A DNA stretch of 64,000 bases from UBA7239 sp035430165 (GTDB lineage Bacteria; Pseudomonadota; Gammaproteobacteria; Pseudomonadales; UBA7239), in contig DAOMGE010000007.1 in assembly GCA_035430165.1 (NCBI GenBank), forward strand, positions 1 through 64,000, given 5' to 3'. Below are positions 37,112 through 45,187 of this stretch, piece after piece (position 1 is the stretch's first letter; every line of letters starts with the position of its first letter). The notes under the pieces are model-generated. The model had not been told where the DNA came from. It did no database searches and was given only the letters and a program-made list of their open reading frames with translations. The position numbers were made by a program, and so were the translations under genes.

Positions 37112-37684
37112 TTACAAGATGTCTGGCTTGATGCAACGCTCTGCTGCCAACAAGCCCATCACCGAGAGGGAATCCGTGATCTTGCCGGCAAAAATCCAGT
37201 CAATAGCCTCGCTGAGCGGTACCCGCAGCACCTCGATGTCTTCTGTGGCCTCGAATGCGGTCTCCCCTTCCGTCAGCCCCTGCGCCAGATAGAGTGCGCC
37301 CCCTTCGTCTGTTACCGAGTTGGAAGTATGCAGGTCAAGCAAATGCGACCACCGCGCCGCGCTCAAGCCGGTTTCTTCGCGCAATTCGCGTTTGGCCGTC
37401 TCCAGCATGTCTTCGTGAAAGGGCGAGCCGCCTTCCGGGATCTCGATGCTGTAGGCGTTCAGGGTGTAGCGGTACTGTTTCACCAGCCAGACATACCCCT
37501 CGTCATCGACCGGCACCACGCCCACCGCACGACTCTTGAAATGCACGACACCGTAAATCCCGTCCGTGCCACCGGGCGTCACCACGTTTTCGTGCGTCAG
37601 GCGAATCCACGGATTCTCGTAGACGACTTTTTCATCCAGTTGCTGCCAGGGACCGCGCTGGCGCGGGAACGTTTCGTTTTCCAT
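37112..37684 (-). CDS. nudix hydrolase, ADP-ribose pyrophosphatase type
   Basis: 190 residues. The nudix box G-x5-E-x7-REUxEExGU is intact as GGSPFHEDMLETAKRELREETGL. Around it are YRYTLNAYSIEIPEGG and the C-terminal acidic segment typical of ADP-sugar pyrophosphatases (NudF/NudE-like), which hydrolyse ADP-ribose. The substrate is not proven. The ATG at 37684 has GAG 8 bases upstream; an earlier TTG adds only four residues. It is the last gene of the dinG-cvpA-nudix run. Confidence 0.87.
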   Translation of the reverse strand: MENETFPRQRGPWQQLDEKVVYENPWIRLTHENVVTPGGTDGIYGVVHFKSRAVGVVPVDDEGYVWLVKQYRYTLNAYSIEIPEGGSPFHEDMLETAKRELREETGLSAARWSHLLDLHTSNSVTDEGGALYLAQGLTEGETAFEATEDIEVLRVPLSEAIDWIFAGKITDSLSVMGLLAAERCIKPDIL

Positions 37685-37717
37685 ACAACATCTCAATGAC
37701 TGTTTCGCAAACCCGCA

Positions 37718-38974
37718 TCAATGGCCATGTAACACTTCCTTGTACTTCACGCCTTCCGGCGGTTTTTCTTCCGTGTAATGCCAGCCACCGTCTGCATCCT
37801 GCCAACGATAGGCTTTTGCCGCCTCCATTGCAGATTTTTCTACAGGCTGCGCCGTGGTCTTGCCGCTGGTATCCGGCAGGATGTTGCCGGCTTTGCCGGC
37901 AAGCTTCGAGGCAGTACCCGCCAGGGAGGTGGCCGTACCGGAAGCGGGCGAATAGAGCAGCTGCTGTACAAGTCGCCTGATTTTTTCATTGGCCAGCAAC
38001 ACCAGGTAATTGCCTTGCTGCCACTGCTGCACAATGCCGCTGTCTGCCACCACTGCCTTGTAATCTTCCGTGTTACGCACGCGATCGATATTGTGCGCAA
38101 TATTCTGCAACTGCATCGCCAGCTCTCTCGCTTGCTGCTGCAGATCCGCGCCCTGCAAACCGGCCGTCTCCATAAATTCCATCGCGCGCAAATCCGATTG
38201 CAATTCACGAAAACTTTTCAGCTTCATGATGTCGTCAACTGTGCCTTTGTCCAGCACGGAAAAATTATCGGGATTCTGGAACAGTTGTGTGAGCTGCGTT
38301 TGCTGGATGAGGTATTTCAGTTCTTCACCGACAACCACCGGTTCCTGCAGCAATTTGCCGACCACCGGTGCAATCCGGTTGCCACTGAGTACATGCTGGC
38401 CCGTTTCCGAAACAGCCACTGACGAATACTTCCTGACGCTGGCATCGAGTTGGCCGAACACATCATTATTTTCCGGTGTCGATAGTGTTCCCGCAGGATT
38501 TTCATGCGCGGGCACGCCGATTTTTGCCAGCACATCCCCCACATCCATACCGGGAGATTTTCCACTGGCTGCGTGCGCAGCCATGGTCCGAAGCTGCTGT
38601 GCATCTGTCATGATGCCCACAGCCCAGACAGTGATCACAGCCAGCACGCCACCCAGTACCAGTCCCAGTGCCGCACCGCCAATACTGCGCTCATCCTGCC
38701 ATTCTTCCGGTGCCAGTTTTGCAAACAGGCTTGCCAGTGACCCGAATACCAGACTGCCTATAAAAAACAGCAAGAAACTCGCAACCGGCCACACAACCAG
38801 CCCATTCACCCATGCCTTGCTGGCGAGAAAATTGGCCAGGGCCGGCGTCTCTTGCCAGGCAAAGGCATAGCAGGCCAGCACCACCAGCAAACGCAGGAAG
38901 ACGCGGAAAAAACCGCGCACATAACCCCATGCGGTGGCAGCGAGAATGACGAGCAGAAAAATCAGGGTGTACAT
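37718..38974 (-). CDS. CvpA-like membrane protein with C-terminal DUF4124-like segment
   Basis: 418 residues. The N-terminal 150 residues carry four hydrophobic helices (LIFLLVILAATAWGYVRGFF; LLVVLACYAFAW; VNGLVVWPVASFLLFFIGSLVFG; GAALGLVLGGVLAVITVWAVG) in the CvpA pattern (colicin V production protein family). Next comes a long soluble helical region (about 150-350), then YRWQDADGGWHYTEEKPPEG, which resembles the DUF4124 motif (YrWtDadGvvhysd). E. coli CvpA is only 162 residues, so the extension is notable. GGAG precedes the ATG. dinG lies 23 bases upstream. Confidence 0.72.
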   Translation of the reverse strand: MYTLIFLLVILAATAWGYVRGFFRVFLRLLVVLACYAFAWQETPALANFLASKAWVNGLVVWPVASFLLFFIGSLVFGSLASLFAKLAPEEWQDERSIGGAALGLVLGGVLAVITVWAVGIMTDAQQLRTMAAHAASGKSPGMDVGDVLAKIGVPAHENPAGTLSTPENNDVFGQLDASVRKYSSVAVSETGQHVLSGNRIAPVVGKLLQEPVVVGEELKYLIQQTQLTQLFQNPDNFSVLDKGTVDDIMKLKSFRELQSDLRAMEFMETAGLQGADLQQQARELAMQLQNIAHNIDRVRNTEDYKAVVADSGIVQQWQQGNYLVLLANEKIRRLVQQLLYSPASGTATSLAGTASKLAGKAGNILPDTSGKTTAQPVEKSAMEAAKAYRWQDADGGWHYTEEKPPEGVKYKEVLHGH

Positions 38975-38997
38975 GTTTTATCGCTCCTGAAAGCCTG

Positions 38998-41151
38998 TTA
39001 ACCCAGCAACCGCGTGAATGGCGGCATGCCATCCAGCAAGGCGCGTCCGTACCGTTTTGTTATCAGGCGCTTGTCGAGAATCGTGATACGGCCTGTGTCC
39101 GTTTCGGTACGCAACAAACGCCCGGCGGCCTGCACCAGCCGCAGGCTGGCGTCGGCGACCGAAATCTGCATGAACGCATTGCCGCCGTTGGCTTCAATCC
39201 ATTCAGACAATGTCTGTTCCACCGGATCATCCGGTGGCGCAAACGGAATCTTGGCGATCACCACATGGCGCAAATAATCGCCGGGCAGATCCACACCTTC
39301 GGCAAAACTGGCGAGTCCGAAAATCACGCTCGGTTGTTGTTTGTCGACACGCTCGCGATGCAATTGCAGTAGCTGCTGTTTGCTGTAATCGTCCTGCAAC
39401 AGGATGGCCTGGCGGAATTCGCGCGACACGTCCTGGTACACCTCCAGCATTTGTCGACGCGAGGAAAACAATACCAGTGTCGCTTCCCGCAAATCCACGG
39501 AATCGTGCATGAAGGTGATCAACGATTGTGTATGCAATTCGACAAGTCCACCTTCCACCGCCTGTTGCGGCACAATCAACTGTGCGGATTCTGCATAATG
39601 AAACGGACTCGGCACCACCACACATGCCGTGTCGGCCGGCAAGCCCGCCCGTGAACGCAGGCGATCAAACTTGCCGAGCGCGGTCAGCGTTGCCGAGGTG
39701 ATCACCGCTGCAAAACAGCGTTCCCACAAATGATCCTGCAACATCGACACCGGCAACACCGGACTCGCACACACTTCAAGATCAAATCCACTGCCGGTTT
39801 CATGCAGGGTCAGCCAGCGCGCCGTCGGCGCTTTGCCGGCTTCGTCTTCACGTGCATACCAACGCCACAAATTTTCGCCGTGGCTGCAGCGCTGCCATAA
39901 ACCACCGACGGCGGTGAACGCCTGCTCGACCACTTCGCGAACAATATCGCCTGAACGCCCGTCGAGCATTTCCTCGATAGAACCGGACAAGTCGCGCAAT
40001 ACCGCCCCTGCATCACTCCAGCCATGCACAAGTTGTTGCGCCATCTCGCGCAAGTCTTCCGGCACCAGGCCACCGGGAAAACGATACTGCTTTTCGCGCT
40101 CCTCACTGCGTCCGGAAAAAACCTGTTCCAGCAAAGGCTGCACGGCTTGCAGTGTGTCCAGCAGGTTTTTTTCCGCATCCGGCCACTGTGCAATCACTGC
40201 CTGTACACCGGCTGCACTCGACAACATTTGCGCGACTGCAGCAATCTGCTTCGTCGCATTCTGTATCCAGCGCACACTGCCCTGGATGCGCGAATGCGCC
40301 GCAAAATGCTGCAGCGCCTTGTCTGGCAAATGATGGCCTTCGTCAAACACATAAATGGTCTGCTCAGGTGATGACAAGATCGCTCCGCCACCCAGCGCCA
40401 GATCCGCGAGCACCAGATCGTGGTTGGCGACGATCACGTCCGCGCCCTGCAAGGTTTCACGTGCGCGAAAAAACGGGCATTGCGTGACATAGGCGCAGCG
40501 ACGGCCGGTGCACTGGCTGTGGTCGGTCACCAGTCGCTGCCAGTCTTCGTCATCAATGGATCGCGGCCAACTGTCGCGGTCACCATCCCAGCTGCCCGCA
40601 CCCAGCGCCTCGATAAACTGCTGGTACAACGCCAGGGATTGCTCAGGCAACAAGGCATCCTGCTCGTCGGGATAAAGCGCCTGCGTACCGAGCGTATCGC
40701 CGCTGCCATGTGCCAGCTGGAAATCCAGCTTGTAGACACAGGCATAACGACCGCGCCCCTTGGCAAGGGCGTAACTGAACTGAAGCCCGCTGTGACGGCG
40801 CAGGTCGGGCAAATCCTTCAGCACGATCTGTTCCTGCAGGGCGACCGTGGCGGTGGCAATGACCAGCGTCTTTTCCAGCGCCTGTGCCAGCGGGATGGCC
40901 GCCAACGCATACGCCACCGTCTTGCCGGTGCCCGTACCCGCTTCTACAGCACAGATATGACTGCCTGCCAGGTCGCCATCCGCTCCCGCAGCCGCGACAC
41001 GCAAGCCTTCGGCATCAACCTGCACGCTGCCCACCGTGCGGGCGATGGCGCCGATCATCAGCTTCTGGCCTTGCCGCGCGGTGAGGCCCCGCTGTTCAAG
41101 AAAGCGCGAATAAGCGGTCTGGATGGTCTGTTTCTGGGTATCGGTAAGCAC
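38998..41151 (-). CDS. dinG: ATP-dependent 5'-3' DNA helicase DinG
   Basis: XPD-type superfamily 2 helicase with an iron-sulfur cluster, SOS-linked in E. coli. 717 residues, the same length as E. coli DinG. Walker A EAGTGTGKTVAYALAA, DEAH-type box VFDEGHHLPDKA, the cluster cysteines in RYACVYKL and CTGRRCAYVTQCPFF, and the C-terminal motifs SLFASFAEGVDLPGDYL-like (GLASFAEGVDLPGDYL) and QAAGRLLRTETDTGRI. Divergent from the DUF349 gene. Confidence 0.95.
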   Translation of the reverse strand: MLTDTQKQTIQTAYSRFLEQRGLTARQGQKLMIGAIARTVGSVQVDAEGLRVAAAGADGDLAGSHICAVEAGTGTGKTVAYALAAIPLAQALEKTLVIATATVALQEQIVLKDLPDLRRHSGLQFSYALAKGRGRYACVYKLDFQLAHGSGDTLGTQALYPDEQDALLPEQSLALYQQFIEALGAGSWDGDRDSWPRSIDDEDWQRLVTDHSQCTGRRCAYVTQCPFFRARETLQGADVIVANHDLVLADLALGGGAILSSPEQTIYVFDEGHHLPDKALQHFAAHSRIQGSVRWIQNATKQIAAVAQMLSSAAGVQAVIAQWPDAEKNLLDTLQAVQPLLEQVFSGRSEEREKQYRFPGGLVPEDLREMAQQLVHGWSDAGAVLRDLSGSIEEMLDGRSGDIVREVVEQAFTAVGGLWQRCSHGENLWRWYAREDEAGKAPTARWLTLHETGSGFDLEVCASPVLPVSMLQDHLWERCFAAVITSATLTALGKFDRLRSRAGLPADTACVVVPSPFHYAESAQLIVPQQAVEGGLVELHTQSLITFMHDSVDLREATLVLFSSRRQMLEVYQDVSREFRQAILLQDDYSKQQLLQLHRERVDKQQPSVIFGLASFAEGVDLPGDYLRHVVIAKIPFAPPDDPVEQTLSEWIEANGGNAFMQISVADASLRLVQAAGRLLRTETDTGRITILDKRLITKRYGRALLDGMPPFTRLLG

Positions 41152-41275
41152 GGCAATCCTGCGGGCAAGCGTATCCTGTAAGAGGTGTCATGGTACCAAA
41201 TCACCCTGCAACTGATGCAGCAATCCTCCGTTCACCGCAGAAACTTTCAGCGCACCGCGAAGTCAGAAGCTTACG

Positions 41276-41303
41276 TTGTCAGTCACCCAATGCCCGTTAC
41301 AAT
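41276..41303 (+). promoter_or_regulatory. promoter of the DUF349 gene
   Basis: TTGTCA (41276-41281), 16 bases, TACAAT (41298-41303), about 40 bases before the ATG at 41346. Both boxes differ from the sigma-70 consensus by one base. Confidence 0.6.
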
Positions 41304-41345
41304 GGGGACGAAACCAAGAAGCCCCATCCAACCCAGGAAGATGTC

Positions 41346-43571
41346 ATGTTTGGCAAACTGTTCAAGTCCGGCACTGTAAAAAAACCGGCCCCCGCTTCGG
41401 CAACCGTTGTCGTGGCGGAAACGGTGCAAGCGAAGCCGGAAACACCGTCGATATTGCAACAGCTCACACAGGGCCAGCCCATCGACAGCATCCATGACAT
41501 CGACACACTGCAGCAACTCGTCAAACACAGCGACAAGCTGGGCAAGAAAACCAACCAGCAAGTACGTGATCGGCTGCATGCCTTGCGCGAGCAGGAAAAA
41601 AACCGCCAGCAGCAGCATGAGAAACAGGAAAAAATCTGTGTGCGGCTGGAAACCCTGTCGCGCCTGCAACACCACCCGTTGTTCGACAGCGAATTCACGC
41701 ACCTGCAACAACAATGGGATGCCTTGCCGGACAAGGACACCGCGCTGGTCACGCGCGTCAGCGCTGCCATTGCACAATGCCGGCAAATCCAGGCAGATGC
41801 ACTGGCAGAAAAGCAACAGCAGGAACAGGCCGCACGCGAAGCCGCTACACGTGCCGAACAGGAACGGCTTCTTGCCGAACAACGCGCTGCCGAACAAGCG
41901 GAGAAAGCACAGCAGTACGCCGAAAAAATACAGGCCTCTGTTGCTGCTGCCGAGGACAAACAGAAATCTGCCGCTGAACAACAGAAAAAAACCGAACAGG
42001 TCATCCAGACGTTGCAGCAACAATTGACACAAACGGAAGAAGCTATCGCGAAAGGCGACAGCAAGAAAGCGCGCGAAACACTGGACCGTATCCGCGACAA
42101 CCTGAAAAAAATCGAACCCAGACGTGCGCACAGTTTCGAGGGCAAACTGCACCTGTTGACCGGCCAGCTCCGCGACCTCCAGGACTGGCAGAATTATGCC
42201 GGCTTGCCCAAACTCGAGGCGCTGTGTGCCGAGATGGAAAAACTGGTCGACACGTCACTGCCGGTCTTGCAAAAGGCCGATGCGGTGCATGACCTGCAAA
42301 ACCAGTGGCGCGCCTTGAAGGTTCCCACCAGCAAACAGTCACAGGCCCTGTGGGATCGCTTCAAGAAAGCGAGTGATACCGCATGGGAACCCTGCGCGGA
42401 ATATTTTGCGAAAGAGAAAAAACTGCGTGCCTTCAACCTGCAACAACGGCAGGCGATCTGCGATGCACTGGAGCAGTTTTTTACTGGCCAGGACTGGGAG
42501 AAGGCTGACTGGAAAGCGGTATCACGCATACTCGAAAAATCGAAACAGGAGTTTCATGATTTCCATCCGGTCGAACGCACGGAAGAAAAAACCATCCGTG
42601 CACGTTTCGATGCCGCACTGAAAGCCATCAACAACAAGTTGCTGGATGAGCAGAAAAATAATGAAGAGAAGAAACGTCAGCTGGTGGAAGCGGCGAAAAG
42701 TATCGCCACCATGACCGATCTGGATAAAGCCGCCGAACGCGTGCGCCAGTTGCAGGAGCAATGGAAACAGATTGGCCTCACCCGCCGGCATGAAGACCAG
42801 AAACTGTGGCAAGCGCTGCAGGAACAGACTGGCCTCGTCTTTGAAAAACGTCGCGCCAGCCAACAGCAACAGCAGCAGGCGTTGCACGACACGATCGAAC
42901 AGGCCCGGCATATTTGTGAACAGATCGCTGCACTCGCAAGACTCAACGATGCCGCGCTCGCACAAAGCAGCAGCGACTTTGATCGGCTGCAGGCAGAATA
43001 CAAGGCCATTACCGGCATCCCGGAAAAAAACCAGCAATCCATCAAGAAACAGTTTTATGCGGCCTGTGATGCCTACCGCAACCAGCTGGCCGGCATCAGC
43101 AAGCGCCAGCGCCAGCAGCAGCTGCAGGAACTCGCACGCCGCTCGGCACTGTGCGCACAGCTTGAGCAACACGCGTCCGCAGAAAATATCCATGCCGTGG
43201 AGAACGCTTGGCAACAACTCGCATTGCCTGCCGAATGGGAACAGGCCATCGAGCGACGCCGCCAGCAATCACTGGCGGCAGCACAGAATGGCCAGTCACC
43301 CGATTTCGACGCCAACGAACAATTGTTGCGCGAGCTGTGTGTGGAACTGGAAATCCTGATGGATCTGGAAACACCGGCAGAAGATCGCCAGCGCCGTCGC
43401 GATTACCAGATGCGGAAACTGCAACAAGGCCTGGGACAATCCGGTAACAGTAATCGCCATGAGCAACTGGAACGACTGCAGATTGCCTGGTATTGCGCCA
43501 GCCCGGCTGCACCCGCCGTGCAATCACAATTGCAACAGCGGTTTGATCTCGCCGCGACGCAGGGGCGTTAA
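41346..43571 (+). CDS. DUF349 coiled-coil protein
   Basis: 741 residues from the ATG at 41346, which has AGGAAG upstream; the frame is open 52 codons further back without a ribosome binding site. Very rich in Gln, Glu, Lys and Ala and predicted coiled coil over most of its length (about 100-300). Repeated units such as LQNQWRALKVPTSKQSQALWDRFKKA, FHPVERTEEKTIRARFDAAL and LQEQWKQIGLTRRHEDQKLWQAL match DUF349 repeats. The function is unknown. Its stop overlaps by 3 bases the stop of the convergent EAL gene. Confidence 0.8.
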   Translation: MFGKLFKSGTVKKPAPASATVVVAETVQAKPETPSILQQLTQGQPIDSIHDIDTLQQLVKHSDKLGKKTNQQVRDRLHALREQEKNRQQQHEKQEKICVRLETLSRLQHHPLFDSEFTHLQQQWDALPDKDTALVTRVSAAIAQCRQIQADALAEKQQQEQAAREAATRAEQERLLAEQRAAEQAEKAQQYAEKIQASVAAAEDKQKSAAEQQKKTEQVIQTLQQQLTQTEEAIAKGDSKKARETLDRIRDNLKKIEPRRAHSFEGKLHLLTGQLRDLQDWQNYAGLPKLEALCAEMEKLVDTSLPVLQKADAVHDLQNQWRALKVPTSKQSQALWDRFKKASDTAWEPCAEYFAKEKKLRAFNLQQRQAICDALEQFFTGQDWEKADWKAVSRILEKSKQEFHDFHPVERTEEKTIRARFDAALKAINNKLLDEQKNNEEKKRQLVEAAKSIATMTDLDKAAERVRQLQEQWKQIGLTRRHEDQKLWQALQEQTGLVFEKRRASQQQQQQALHDTIEQARHICEQIAALARLNDAALAQSSSDFDRLQAEYKAITGIPEKNQQSIKKQFYAACDAYRNQLAGISKRQRQQQLQELARRSALCAQLEQHASAENIHAVENAWQQLALPAEWEQAIERRRQQSLAAAQNGQSPDFDANEQLLRELCVELEILMDLETPAEDRQRRRDYQMRKLQQGLGQSGNSNRHEQLERLQIAWYCASPAAPAVQSQLQQRFDLAATQGR

Positions 43572-44896
43572 CTGTCCACCCAGTCAATATCACCGCAAAA
43601 CACCTGCAACCCGTCCTTCTGGTGGGTAGCAATCGACAGGGTCACACACAGCGAACCCCCGGTAATCGACAGGTAGGGTTTGCTGATGTGCACACGACCC
43701 GGTTCGGCAATCGCTTTCTGGAAATACTGCCGACGCGCCCAGATTGCATTGCGCGCATCATTGAGCGGTTCGAAACGTGCATCCACATCACCCGTGGCGT
43801 GGCTGGCCGCAAAATTCGAGCCGATCTGCACACCGCCATCATCCAGGAAATAACAGCGCTTCACCTGCTCCAGCCCGAGAAACGGTGCCAATGCAGCGTC
43901 GACCACCACACCCTCACGCATTTTCATCACCGCATCAAAAAACGCCTGTGTATACACCGCCAGACGACGCCGGGTTGATACGGCTTCGAGCTGGCTGTCT
44001 TGCAGGAAACGGTTAAACAGTTTGCCGATTGCCGGATGGAAACGCAGGTCCGGCAACATGGCGTGCGGCCTGGCAAAATAATATCCCTGCACGAAATCCA
44101 CTTCCGATTGCATGGCGATCAACGCCTGCTCTTCTGTTTCCACGCCTTCGACCAGCGCCAGACTGCCAGCTTCATGGATCAGACTGACCAGGCTCGGCAA
44201 TACACGCTGCACCGTTTTATTGTCGGCAGCCTGCTCGATGATGCTGCGATCCAGTTTGACGATATGCGGTGCAATGCGCAGGATGCGATCGAAATTGGAA
44301 TGGCCAATGCCAAAATCATCGATCGCAACCAGGCATCCCATATCGCGGTAGTAGCGCACAGATTCCGCCAGGCGGACTTCATCGGTAATTTGCCCCTCGA
44401 GGATCTCGATGACGATGCGATGTGGCGGAATGCCGTAGCGCGCCAGTAATTGTCCGAAAAAGGCACCGAACTCACGACCATGCATCGTGACCATCGGATT
44501 GATATTGAGAAACAGCCAGCCACTGTCATGCGCTTGCCTCACAAAATTCCTGACATGCAGCGTGCGGCACACACGATCAAGAAACACGGTGTCTTCCAGC
44601 GTGCTGGCACTGCCGAACAACACCTCGGGCGAGAATGCGTCGCCACCGGCGCGGCCTGGACGAACCAGCGCCTCGAACCCGACGATGCGCTGGTGAGCAA
44701 AACTGTAGACCGGCTGGTAATGGCTGCGCAGCTGCACATCACGGAGCTGCCCGACACTGATCTTCGCCACATCATCAACCTGCTGCAGGCCACTCCTGCC
44801 GTTCGACGACAGGAAGCTTTCGATAAAATCCAGATGCAGTGAAGGTTGTTGCGGTTTGTTACCCAGCGTTGTCAACATGAATACGGCCTGGCCCAT
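43568..44896 (-). CDS. EAL-domain c-di-GMP phosphodiesterase with C-terminal sensor-like domain
   Basis: 442 residues. EAL domain (about 60-290) with the catalytic set intact: GFEALVRP, NINPMV, EILEGQI, IDDFGIGHSNFDRI, KLDRSII, VEGVET and QGYYFARP. The C-terminal 150 residues (RRRLAVYTQAFF...LDDGGVQIGSNF...VHISKPYLSITGGSLCVTLSIA) look like the YkuI_C PAS-like sensor domain found behind some EAL domains, by my reading. No membrane helix, so a cytoplasmic enzyme is likely. Another ATG at 44878 is possible. Confidence 0.87.
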   Translation of the reverse strand: MGQAVFMLTTLGNKPQQPSLHLDFIESFLSSNGRSGLQQVDDVAKISVGQLRDVQLRSHYQPVYSFAHQRIVGFEALVRPGRAGGDAFSPEVLFGSASTLEDTVFLDRVCRTLHVRNFVRQAHDSGWLFLNINPMVTMHGREFGAFFGQLLARYGIPPHRIVIEILEGQITDEVRLAESVRYYRDMGCLVAIDDFGIGHSNFDRILRIAPHIVKLDRSIIEQAADNKTVQRVLPSLVSLIHEAGSLALVEGVETEEQALIAMQSEVDFVQGYYFARPHAMLPDLRFHPAIGKLFNRFLQDSQLEAVSTRRRLAVYTQAFFDAVMKMREGVVVDAALAPFLGLEQVKRCYFLDDGGVQIGSNFAASHATGDVDARFEPLNDARNAIWARRQYFQKAIAEPGRVHISKPYLSITGGSLCVTLSIATHQKDGLQVFCGDIDWVDS

Positions 44897-45187
44897 GTCT
44901 GGTTGTCAGTCAGACAGGGCAAGCAATTAACGCGCCACCTGCCGTAGGCCATGCCTGCAGGGGCAGATGCTCACGCAGCCTGCCGGACACAACCTGCATC
45001 GCGTCCCACAAGTGTGCATTGCACGCACCGGAATGGTGATCTGCAGCAAGTGGACACCAGTGCCCGCAGCCTGCCGTCTGCTCTTTTTATCGGCAAACTG
45101 CTATGCTTCGCGCCCCAGCAAGGTCAGCAGATTTTGCCGGGGCCATAACAAAATTCCCCGCCCTTTACCGCATCAACCGGACACGCA
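44897..45187. other. intergenic region between the EAL gene and the glucan synthase gene
   Basis: A 291-base non-coding stretch between divergent genes, the longest in the window. It must hold both promoters. The open frames inside are short and overlap each other. I see no strong hairpin or clear operator; TATGCT-like and TTTATC-like boxes near 45085-45105 are too weak to call. Confidence 0.6.
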
